From positions 1 to 64,000 of the forward strand of contig CAZQAE010000016.1 in assembly GCA_964591275.1 (NCBI GenBank): 64,000 nt of DNA, given 5' to 3'. The stretch comes from G963674685 sp964591275 (GTDB lineage: Bacteria; Lernaellota; Lernaellaia; JACKCT01). Numbering within the stretch: position 1 is the first letter of the stretch; each line of letters begins with the position of its first letter. Below the pieces are notes generated by a model. The model was not told where the DNA came from and searched no databases. It saw nothing but the letters and a program-made list of their open reading frames with translations. The translations under genes and the position numbers were made by a program. This document shows positions 44,246 through 51,696 of this stretch, one piece after another.

Positions 44246-46159
44246 CTACTGAATATATCCCAGGCTTTTCAATTTTTGAATCGTTTCGGGGTCCAGTTTG
44301 TGCCTGACGGCCTGGCCTTCATTTTCGGCAAGATCCGTGTAAGCCTGCTTGATCGAGCCTTCCAAAGCCGGCGCCGCGTCGGGCGCGTAGATATTCATTG
44401 TTTCACCGGGATCGACCGCAAGATTGAATAGCTCGAAATCGTGGTCCACAAGCATGTCGCCCTTATGAATTTTTGTTGGAGAGTGGAGCTTTTTGTCCGG
44501 CAGGCGGGCCATGAAACGCGCCGGGCCGAAGATGCGGCAATCACCCATAATCGGACCGTCGGCGGCAATGTCGTGCAGCACCTGCAACACGCCGTCGGAC
44601 TTGTTGCAAATCGCGGCGCCGCCCGTGTTTTCCGACGATTGCGCCACACGCAAAATCAGCTCGGCGATGGCGCTTTGCGGGATCTGCCCTGCGCTGTAGC
44701 GCGTTCCGGCGCACGGAGAATTTGGCGCCTTGATGATCATTGGCACGCGCGTGAGCTCCTCGTACATCGTGGCCGAGTGACCCATCTGTCCGTGTTCTAA
44801 AAACTCCTCGCCGTGATCAGACACCACGATGATCCATGCCTTGTCGTAAAGCCCGGAATCTTTCAGGGATTTGAATAACCACCCAAGCTGATGGTCAACG
44901 TAGGTGATCTCCTCGTCGTATCGGTCGATGGTCTGTTGCAGGCGCGTCTCCGGTTTTTCCTTCACCCATTTTGCAAACTCGAAAAAGTTTCGGAGTTGCA
45001 TGCGCTGCATGCCCTGGTTCACCGGACTGTATTTTCCCAGCAAGGGCGGACAATGATAGGGATAATGTGGGTCGAAGATATGAAGAAATAGAAAAGACGG
45101 ATTATCGCTCATCGAAAGCCAGGACAGTCCACGCTTAACGATGGTTTGGGCGTGATAATCCAGGTTCATTTCATATCGGTTGAATCCGGCGCTGTATCCG
45201 AAATTTGGCGCCAGCAAAAGCCCGCTGGTCACGGCGCCGTTTCGATAACCACGCTCTTTGAGGAGTTCGGGGAAAAGCGGCGTGCGCGGACTGAATCGAT
45301 GTGCCTGAGTGTGAAGGCCATGTTCCGCCGGGGCCAACCCGGAAAACATTGTGGCATGCGTGGGCAGGGTCCAGGGAGCCTGGGAAATGAACTGCTCCAC
45401 CACAACGCCGTCAGCGGCTAGGGCGTCCAGATTCGGCGTCGTGAGGCGCTCGTAGCCGTAAATCGACATGTGGTCGGCGCGCAGCGTATCAATACTAATC
45501 CATATGACGGGAGGATGATCCGCCGGTGCGTGATGCCTTTCGCCAACGAAAAAGGCCATCATGAAAAGCCCATTGACCGCCAGGGCGACCACGGCGAATC
45601 GCCCGGGCCATTGGCGCTCACGGCATGGTTTCGGCTCGGCGCGGAAAATGCGGCGCTCGATATAGGAAAGAGGGATAATGGCGATTGTCGCCAAAATGCC
45701 CGCGATGACTATTGAGGCCAGTCGCTGCGGCCACGTGGCTTGCACGACCTCGGCCAGAGCCAGCAGGGCGATGCCGTAAACAAGGTTCACCTGTTGCCCG
45801 GTATAGGCGGCCGAAGCGGCCATGCGGCTCCAGCCCGGCAAGTTGTACGCAATAAAACAGGCGACGCCGACAATACCCAGGCCGATGACCAGGAAAAAGG
45901 CGCGGCGAGCTCTGCGGGGATGATTCGTCAGTGCCTTGGCCAGGACGAGGACGAGGGCCAGCCAGAATCCGAAGGCTACTCCCGCCGCCAGTCCCGGCGC
46001 GAGCCAGTGTCGCATCGTGAAGTCCGCTAGGTTCGGAAGCTCGCGGGCAATGTAGCCATGGCGCAGAATGTTGAGCTTGCCCGCCAGCCATCCCAAAAGA
46101 ATCAGTGGCATGGCGGCCAACATCCATATCTTCCAGAATTGCTGCAGGCGCTCTTTCAT
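44246..46159 (-). CDS. Membrane-anchored sulfatase/alkaline-phosphatase-superfamily enzyme
   Basis: 637 residues: six or so membrane helices (1-205), then a periplasmic PF00884-type domain starting VIWISIDTLRADHMSIYGYERLTTPNLDALAADG (metal-binding Asp224). Where sulfatases have C-x-P-S-R, this one has T-L-P-T-H (Thr264), so it lacks the formylglycine Cys and may be a phosphoryl transferase or a Thr-nucleophile hydrolase. The second metal site is VVSDHGEEFLEHGQMGHS. It starts 31 bp after tpiA and may be part of the gap-pgk-tpiA transcript. Confidence 0.85.
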   Translation of the reverse strand: MKERLQQFWKIWMLAAMPLILLGWLAGKLNILRHGYIARELPNLADFTMRHWLAPGLAAGVAFGFWLALVLVLAKALTNHPRRARRAFFLVIGLGIVGVACFIAYNLPGWSRMAASAAYTGQQVNLVYGIALLALAEVVQATWPQRLASIVIAGILATIAIIPLSYIERRIFRAEPKPCRERQWPGRFAVVALAVNGLFMMAFFVGERHHAPADHPPVIWISIDTLRADHMSIYGYERLTTPNLDALAADGVVVEQFISQAPWTLPTHATMFSGLAPAEHGLHTQAHRFSPRTPLFPELLKERGYRNGAVTSGLLLAPNFGYSAGFNRYEMNLDYHAQTIVKRGLSWLSMSDNPSFLFLHIFDPHYPYHCPPLLGKYSPVNQGMQRMQLRNFFEFAKWVKEKPETRLQQTIDRYDEEITYVDHQLGWLFKSLKDSGLYDKAWIIVVSDHGEEFLEHGQMGHSATMYEELTRVPMIIKAPNSPCAGTRYSAGQIPQSAIAELILRVAQSSENTGGAAICNKSDGVLQVLHDIAADGPIMGDCRIFGPARFMARLPDKKLHSPTKIHKGDMLVDHDFELFNLAVDPGETMNIYAPDAAPALEGSIKQAYTDLAENEGQAVRHKLDPETIQKLKSLGYIQ

Positions 46160-46190
46160 GAAGTTCCACCCGGCGGCAAAAAGGATATTC

Positions 46191-46943
46191 CTAAAGGAAT
46201 TTCACAATGCGCGCGAAGGATTCCGCCTTGAGCGCCGCGCCGCCGACGAGGGCGCCGTCGATATCCGGGCAGGCCATCAGATCGTCCACATTGTCGGGCT
46301 TGACCGAACCGCCATACTGAATGCGTATGGCCTGCGCGAGGTCCGCGCTATAAATATCTCCAAGGACTTTGCGGATGAATGCGTGGATTTCCTGCGCCTG
46401 ATCCGGTGTCGCCACCTTGCCGGTTCCGATGGCCCAAACCGGTTCGTAAGCCAGGACGATCTTTTCAAGATCCTCGGCGCTAAGACCCAGCAGGCCTTCG
46501 CGCAGTTGCGTTTCAATCAAGGCCGTCGCGCCATGCGCTTCGCGGACGTCCAGCTTTTCTCCGACGCAATATATCGGCGTAATATCGGCCAAAAGCAGCG
46601 ACTTGATTTTTCCGTTGCACGATTCACTTGTCTCGCTGTGAAATTGTCGTCTTTCCGAATGGCCGACCAGGCAATACTTTGCGCCGACGCTTTTGATCAT
46701 CGACGCCGAGACATCGCCGGTGAAAGCTCCAATATCTTCAGCCCGACATTCCTGCGCACCGACATCGATGGCGCTTCCCTTCACGATCCTCGCCACGGAT
46801 TCGATAAATGGATAGGGGGGAATGAGAACAATATCGCGGTCTTTAATGTCCCCAACAGCTTCAACGAGCAGCCTGGCCAGGGTTCCCGCGGAATCCAGAT
46901 CCGTGTACATTTTCCAATTGCCGGCCAGAATATATCGACGCAT
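46191..46943 (-). CDS. tpiA: Triosephosphate isomerase
   Basis: 250 residues: AGNWKMYTD (catalytic Lys), VGHSERRQFHSE (catalytic His), VLAYEPVWAIGTGKVATPDQAQEIHAFIR (catalytic Glu), RIQYGGSVKPDNVDDLM and DGALVGGAALKAESF. Interconverts DHAP and glyceraldehyde 3-phosphate. It starts 12 bp after pgk. It would receive DHAP from rhamnose breakdown. Confidence 0.97.
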   Translation of the reverse strand: MRRYILAGNWKMYTDLDSAGTLARLLVEAVGDIKDRDIVLIPPYPFIESVARIVKGSAIDVGAQECRAEDIGAFTGDVSASMIKSVGAKYCLVGHSERRQFHSETSESCNGKIKSLLLADITPIYCVGEKLDVREAHGATALIETQLREGLLGLSAEDLEKIVLAYEPVWAIGTGKVATPDQAQEIHAFIRKVLGDIYSADLAQAIRIQYGGSVKPDNVDDLMACPDIDGALVGGAALKAESFARIVKFL

Positions 46944-46955
46944 GATATTTCCCTT

Positions 46956-48179
46956 CTAAATTGGTTCTTCTTCTTTTTCTTTTTCTTCTTCCACTACATC
47001 AAGGGCGGCGAGTCCCGGCAGGACTTTGCCCTCCAAAAGCTCAAGCGAAGCTCCTCCGCCGGTGGAGATATGCGATATCTTGTCAGCCACGCCGACGGCT
47101 TTGACGGCGGCCACCGAATCGCCGCCTCCCACCACGCTTAAAGCATCGGTCTCGGCAATGGCGCGGGCGATCGCGAAGGTACCGGCGGCGAACTCCTCGA
47201 TTTCAAATACTCCCATCGGTCCATTCCAGATGATGGTCTTTGCCTCGTTAATAACTTTTGCGAAGGCCTCCCGCGTTTTCGGGCCAATATCGAGACCAAT
47301 TTCATCGCTTTCGAAGCCGTCCGACGGAACGATGCGGCTTGGCGCTCCGGCTTCCATTTTCGTCGCCGCAATGTGGTCAACCGGAAGGTGAATTTTGACC
47401 CCTTTGTTTTCAGCCGAGCGGAGGATGTCCTTGGCCAAATGAAGCTTGCTCGGCTCCACTTTGCTGAGGCCGACATTCTCTCCCCTTGCCCTCAGGAAGG
47501 TGTATGCCATGGCGCCGCCAACGAGGATTGCATCGACCCGTTCGATCAGGTTTTTGATGACGCCGACCTTGTCGGACACCTTGACCCCGCCTAGAATCGC
47601 CAGGACCGGACGGGCGGGATTATCCATGGCCAGTTTAAAATATTGAATTTCCTTTCTCATCAGAAATCCGGCGCATTTTTCCCTGACCAGGCGCGGCAGC
47701 GCGTCGATGGAGGCATGGGCTCTGTGCGAAGAACCAAAGGCGTCGTTGACATAAACATCGGTGAAATCAGCGAAAGCCTGCGCCAGGTCGGGATCATTCT
47801 TTTTCTCGCCGGGGTGGAATCGAAGGTTTTCCAGCACCATGATCTCCGCGTCTTTGATCTGATTGGCCCAAATTTTCACACCATCGGAAATGACTTCCGG
47901 CGCCTGCACGACCTCGCGGCGCAACACTTCAGCCAGGCGGCTCGCTACGGGCTCCATGATATAGCGGGGATCACGGGTTCCTTCTTTCGGACGCCCGAGA
48001 TGGCTGGCGACAATCAAACGGGCTTCGTTGCGCAGGGCGTAACGAATTGTGGGCACGACGGCCAGAATCCGCGTGTCGTCAGTGATCTCGCCCTTTTCGT
48101 TCATGGGAACATTCAGGTCGGCGCGCAGAAAAACTCGCTTGCCGCTCAGGTCGACCTCATCAATAAATTTGATGGTCAT
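46956..48179 (-). CDS. pgk: Phosphoglycerate kinase
   Basis: 407 residues: VFLRADLNVPMNEKGEITDDTRI, SHLGRPKEGTRDPRYIM, VLENLRFHPGEKKND, VNDAFGSSHRAHAS, ILGGVKVSDKVGVI, WNGPMGVFEIEEFAAGTFAIARAIAE, VGGGDSVAAVKAVGVADKISHISTGGGASLELLEGKVLPG. It ends with a short Glu-rich tail (EEEKEKEEEP), not typical for the family. Between gap and tpiA. Confidence 0.97.
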   Translation of the reverse strand: MTIKFIDEVDLSGKRVFLRADLNVPMNEKGEITDDTRILAVVPTIRYALRNEARLIVASHLGRPKEGTRDPRYIMEPVASRLAEVLRREVVQAPEVISDGVKIWANQIKDAEIMVLENLRFHPGEKKNDPDLAQAFADFTDVYVNDAFGSSHRAHASIDALPRLVREKCAGFLMRKEIQYFKLAMDNPARPVLAILGGVKVSDKVGVIKNLIERVDAILVGGAMAYTFLRARGENVGLSKVEPSKLHLAKDILRSAENKGVKIHLPVDHIAATKMEAGAPSRIVPSDGFESDEIGLDIGPKTREAFAKVINEAKTIIWNGPMGVFEIEEFAAGTFAIARAIAETDALSVVGGGDSVAAVKAVGVADKISHISTGGGASLELLEGKVLPGLAALDVVEEEKEKEEEPI

Positions 48180-48291
48180 TGCGCACCCTTCTTAATGTGT
48201 ATTGCTTCACACGAATACTTTGGATCAATAAATCCTTCGATGCCCGCGTTTTTAAGGCCTTTAGCGTATAGCTTTCAATTATTGCGACAAA

Positions 48292-49341
48292 CTATAGCTT
48301 GCCGCCCACCATCGCCGCCAAATCCACGAGACGGCAGGAATAGCCCCACTCATTATCATACCAGGAGAGCACTTTCAGCATTTTTTTGCCACTCATGCGT
48401 GTGAAACCCGGATCGAAGATTGAACTGTGCGAGTTGCCGGTAAAATCAACGCTGACCAAAGGCGCAACTTCATAGCCCAGAATGCCCTTCATCGGACCAT
48501 CAGAAGCTGTTTTCATCGCCGCGTTGACCTCTTCCACCGTGGCGGCTTTTCCCAGATCAACCGTCAGGTCCACCAGGCTGACATTGGGCGTCGGCACGCG
48601 CACCGCCATGCCTCCGAGCTTGCCGTTGAGTTTGGGCAAAACAAGACCAATGGCCGTCGCGGCGCCGGTTTTCGTGGGAATCATCGAAACGGCGGCGGCG
48701 CGAGAACGACGCAGGTCCGGGTGGGGAGCGTCCAAAAGGCACTGGTCGGAGGTATAGGAGTGGATGGTCGTCATCAGGCCGTTTTTTATCTGAAAATTGT
48801 CATCAATGACTTTGGCGATTGGGGCCAGGCAATTCGTGGTGCAACTGGCGTTGCTGACAATATGATGGGATTTGGGATTATACACCTGGTCGTTGACGCC
48901 GAGCACGATCGTCGCGTCCACCTTTTCTTTTGCATAGGCGAACAATTTTCTTTCCTCGGCGTTGCTGGTTTTGGCCGGGGCGCTGAGAATGACCTTTTTG
49001 GCGCCGGCGCTCAGATGCATGGAAGCCTTCGCCGGAGACAAAAAGAGGCCCGTGGAATCGATAACGATATCGACTTTGAGCTTTTCCCACGGTATTTCAG
49101 CCGGATTGCGCTCGGCGAAGACCTTGATCTTGCTGGTTCCGGCCACCAGAGTGTTGCCGTCCATCCTTACGTCTTTTGGAAATGTCCCCATAACCGAATC
49201 GTATTTGAACAGGTGAGCCAGCGTGGCCGGGTCCGTAATATCGTTGATCGCGACAACTTTGATCTTTTTCGTTTCCAGCGCCCGATGCAAAACACTGCGA
49301 CCGATTCGCCCGAATCCATTGATGCCAACGCGAATTGCCAT
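48292..49341 (-). CDS. gap: Glyceraldehyde-3-phosphate dehydrogenase
   Basis: 349 residues: NAD motif RVGINGFGRIGRSVLHRAL, catalytic Cys in SNASCTTNCLAPIAKVI, LMTTIHSYTSDQCLLDAPHPDLRRSRAAAVSMIPTKTGAA, NEWGYSCRLVDLA. Start at ATG 49341 with AAAGGGG before it. First gene of gap-pgk-tpiA. The 'Asp/Lys' residue after the NAD pocket (AINDITDP) is the NAD-preferring type. Confidence 0.97.
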   Translation of the reverse strand: MAIRVGINGFGRIGRSVLHRALETKKIKVVAINDITDPATLAHLFKYDSVMGTFPKDVRMDGNTLVAGTSKIKVFAERNPAEIPWEKLKVDIVIDSTGLFLSPAKASMHLSAGAKKVILSAPAKTSNAEERKLFAYAKEKVDATIVLGVNDQVYNPKSHHIVSNASCTTNCLAPIAKVIDDNFQIKNGLMTTIHSYTSDQCLLDAPHPDLRRSRAAAVSMIPTKTGAATAIGLVLPKLNGKLGGMAVRVPTPNVSLVDLTVDLGKAATVEEVNAAMKTASDGPMKGILGYEVAPLVSVDFTGNSHSSIFDPGFTRMSGKKMLKVLSWYDNEWGYSCRLVDLAAMVGGKL

Positions 49342-49692
49342 GATTTAACCCCTTTATAGTGTGCTTTAGACAAAGGCCTGGCGGGAAATATCGAATGCGC
49401 CATTTTCCTTGAAAACAATGCGTATTATGAAAAACCCGCAGGTCAAAAAAAGCTTGCGGCCCACGTATTGATTATCACAAAGCGCATGGCCGTTCAAGTA
49501 AAAATCAGGAATGATGTAAGCGCTGCTAACAAACAGTACCCATCCATACAACCTGGGGTTGTCATGGCCGATTTCCACCCCTCCCAAGGTGCGCCTTTTA
49601 AAAATTCATCTTTTTCTTGAATCATTTCAGCATTGACACTAGCATTGATGCGCTAAGGCCAATGGATTCCTTGATTTCAAATGAGGGCTAAT
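49342..49692. other. Divergent promoter region between gap and fbp
   Basis: 351 bp between two divergent genes of opposing carbon flow. No ORF is credible. TTGACA at 49634 could be a -35 box but no good -10 box follows at 17 bp, so no promoter is called. Confidence 0.4.
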
Positions 49693-50709
49693 ATGAAACT
49701 CGAAGAAACCTTCATGCATTTCCTGTTGGAACACCAGGAACGAAATAAAAGATCGCTCAACTTTCTGATCCTCATGGAAAACATCGTCGCGGCGGCCAAG
49801 TACGTGCAGCACTATTATAGGACTGCGGCGCTGCACGGGAACCTGGACCAACTCGACCAGATCAATGTGCAGGGCGAAGTGCAGATGCGCCTGGACCTCA
49901 TGGCTCACGAGATCATGATGCACTATCTGGGCGAGTCCAAGCAGGTGATTGAGGCGGTGAGCGAGGAGGTCACCGAAGAGATTACGCTCAACGAAAACGG
50001 TCGTTACTTCGTATATTTCGATCCGCTGGACGGCTCCAGCAACGTACGCCACAGCCTGCCGGTCGGCATCCTGTTCGGAATCGCCAAGAGAAATTTCGAC
50101 GGACCGGAGGATTATCACCTTCGCCGCGGTTGCGAGTTCATCGCTGCGGGCATGTTTCTGATTCCGACGGGTGTTTTTACTTTCGCCCTCAAGGATGCCG
50201 GCGCATGGCGCTTCATTCAGGATCAGTCGAGCATCTATATCAGGCCCACCAAAGTGATGATTCCAAACAATCCTAAAAACTTCGAGCTTTCCTGGAATTC
50301 AGCGAATCGCAAGACCTATTCGAAAAAAGTGCAGAAATGGATTCTCGGCAGCGAGGATGCCTTCAAGTTTCGCTACGCCGGTTCGTTGGCCATTGACTTT
50401 CACAGGCTTCTCGATAACGGGGGCATGTTCATGTATCCGGCCATCGTCAATCATCCCGTCGCCGGCAAGAACCGCCCGCAGGGCAAATTGCGCCTCATGT
50501 ACGAATGCGCCGTAACGGCTCTTATTGCACGGGAAGCCGGCGGAGTCGCCATTGATGAACAGGGGAAAGACATTCTTGGCATCCAACCGATCAACAGGCA
50601 TCAGCGCAGCGCGCTCTACATCGGAAGCAAGGCGATCGTGGAGAATATCCGCGAAACCCTGATAGATAAACCGGCAAAGGAAAAGGCGAAAAAAAAGGTT
50701 GAAGGCTAA
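49693..50709 (+). CDS. fbp: Class I fructose-1,6-bisphosphatase
   Basis: 338 residues from the ATG at 49693 (GAGGGC before it; ATG at 49681 adds four residues). Metal- and substrate-binding motif VYFDPLDGSSNVRHSLPVGILFGI, RYAGSLAIDFHRLLDNGGMFMYP, GKLRLMYECAVTALIAREAGG. VYFDPLDGSSN and the C-terminal motif are those of class I Fbp, but the N-terminal part (LEHQERNKRSLNFLILMENIVAAAKYVQ) is divergent. Gluconeogenic step; divergent from gap. Confidence 0.9.
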   Translation: MKLEETFMHFLLEHQERNKRSLNFLILMENIVAAAKYVQHYYRTAALHGNLDQLDQINVQGEVQMRLDLMAHEIMMHYLGESKQVIEAVSEEVTEEITLNENGRYFVYFDPLDGSSNVRHSLPVGILFGIAKRNFDGPEDYHLRRGCEFIAAGMFLIPTGVFTFALKDAGAWRFIQDQSSIYIRPTKVMIPNNPKNFELSWNSANRKTYSKKVQKWILGSEDAFKFRYAGSLAIDFHRLLDNGGMFMYPAIVNHPVAGKNRPQGKLRLMYECAVTALIAREAGGVAIDEQGKDILGIQPINRHQRSALYIGSKAIVENIRETLIDKPAKEKAKKKVEG

Positions 50710-50784
50710 AAATCTTCAAGGGCGAAGGCACAAAGCCATAAAGCGCCGCAAGTGCAAGGATGGATGACGCCGCGCTTTTCTGCC

Positions 50785-50875
50785 GCCCTCAAAAGAGGGC
50801 TTCGTATATTGTTATGAATTACTCGTTTCCACGGCGCTTACGCACCGTGCTACAATCTTTCGCCTCTGGCGAGGC
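50785..50875. repeat. Group of short palindromes after fbp
   Basis: Three hairpins in a row: GCCCTC/GAGGGC with loop AAAA (50785-50800), CACGG/CCGTG with loop CGCTTACGCA (50830-50849), and GCCTC/GAGGC (50862-50875). The first could terminate fbp although only TTCGTATATT follows. The second has the GCTTACGC core seen in the larger elements at 51429 and 55800. Confidence 0.55.
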
Positions 50876-50952
50876 TTTCCCTTATTTTCCGGCCCCACAT
50901 TGAGGCGTCGGTTTATTGCCCGAGGCGAAAGCGCGATGCCGATAACGTATCC

Positions 50953-50980
50953 CTCATACTTCATACTTCATACTTCATAA
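50953..50980. repeat. Heptamer array TTCATAC
   Basis: CTCATAC, TTCATAC, TTCATAC and TTCATAA in tandem, 10 bp beyond the stop of the minus-strand lipoprotein gene ending at 50991. The same heptamer occurs at 1843-1884. Confidence 0.85.
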
Positions 50981-50990
50981 CTCACCCGAC

Positions 50991-51299
50991 TCATCCCCAC
51001 CAGGTCGGGGCGAGTTCTTCATCTTCGCAGTAGGCGTTTTCAGCCACGTATTCCGAAGCCACGCTATCAGGATCGTTCACGGCCTCTTCGGCCATATCAC
51101 TGCAATCGGAGGAACTTTCGGCGCTGTCAGAGTCAAAAACCGCGCCATCGTCGCCGGCCCAGTAGCAGCATCCCGGATCGCCGCTTTGCGCGTCATCGCT
51201 GTCGTCGTCGTCATCATCGTCATCGCCGCCGCACGACACGGCAACCATACCGCACGCAATAATTATCAGAATGGAAAATATCATATACGTGGTTTTCAT
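50991..51299 (-). CDS. Small Asp-rich lipoprotein
   Basis: 102 residues. Signal peptide with lipobox VAVSC (Cys23), then GGDDDDDDDDSDDA, and a 60-residue acidic part with CCYWAGDDGAVFDSDSAESSSDCSDMAEEAV and a further Cys near the end. No family recognised. The CGGDDDDDDDD start is the same type of export leader and stalk as in the 30.5-34.7 kb lipoproteins. GGAGG precedes the start. A heptamer array follows the stop. Confidence 0.75.
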   Translation of the reverse strand: MKTTYMIFSILIIIACGMVAVSCGGDDDDDDDDSDDAQSGDPGCCYWAGDDGAVFDSDSAESSSDCSDMAEEAVNDPDSVASEYVAENAYCEDEELAPTWWG

Positions 51300-51428
51300 A
51301 ATCGGCCTCCTTGATTGGTCGTCAAACGATGATTATGGAATTTTGATCCGATGGCAAGATGCGGGCCCGTGAGGGCGCAACAATATTTGCCCCTAAGTTA
51401 CGGGGTTTTCCCCGTAGTTAAGATGCAA

Positions 51429-51624
51429 GCCCGAAGGGCGAAACAATATTAGCCGGTCGGCGTAAGCCGCCGGTATAGGTGTGATTTGTTATTCCCATTT
51501 GAGCCCGAAGGGCGGCACATGGAATCGAGATTGTGTCGCCCTAAAGGGCTCGAATAAATTAGGGAAAAACGATGTGTACCGGCAGCTTACGCTGGCCGGC
51601 TAATATTGTAACGCCCTTACGGGC
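51429..51624. repeat. Nested inverted-repeat element (palindromic, non-coding)
   Basis: The left arm (51429-51475; GCCCGAAGGGCG, then AACAATATTAGCC, then GGCGTAAGCC) and right arm (51577-51624) are inverted copies about 85% alike. Between them GAGCCCGAAGGGCG (51501) and CGCCCTAAAGGGCTC (51538) form a second inverted pair. The whole can fold on itself. It lies between the small lipoprotein and the CHAT gene. 51363-51420 carries related palindromes (CGGGGTTTTCCCCG). No coding potential. Confidence 0.8.
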
Positions 51625-51652
51625 TATGAGGCGCCCTGCGTGAATTACTGTC

Positions 51653-51687
51653 CTCATTCCGCATTCCGCATTCGCAATTCCGAATTC
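51653..51687. repeat. Heptamer array (GAATGCG type)
   Basis: CTCATTC, CGCATTC, CGCATTC, GCAATTC and CGAATTC in tandem; on the minus strand the units read GAATGCG, as at 228-262 and 1703-1737. It begins 10 bp beyond the stop of the CHAT gene. Confidence 0.85.
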
Positions 51688-51696
51688 ACCCTAACC

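Noticed and set aside
46068..47141. 357-residue plus-strand frame
   Set aside because: Antisense to tpiA and pgk; the FFFFFFFFF run is the reverse of the pgk Glu/Lys tail.
49634..49660. TTGACA as fbp promoter
   Set aside because: No acceptable -10 box at the right spacing.
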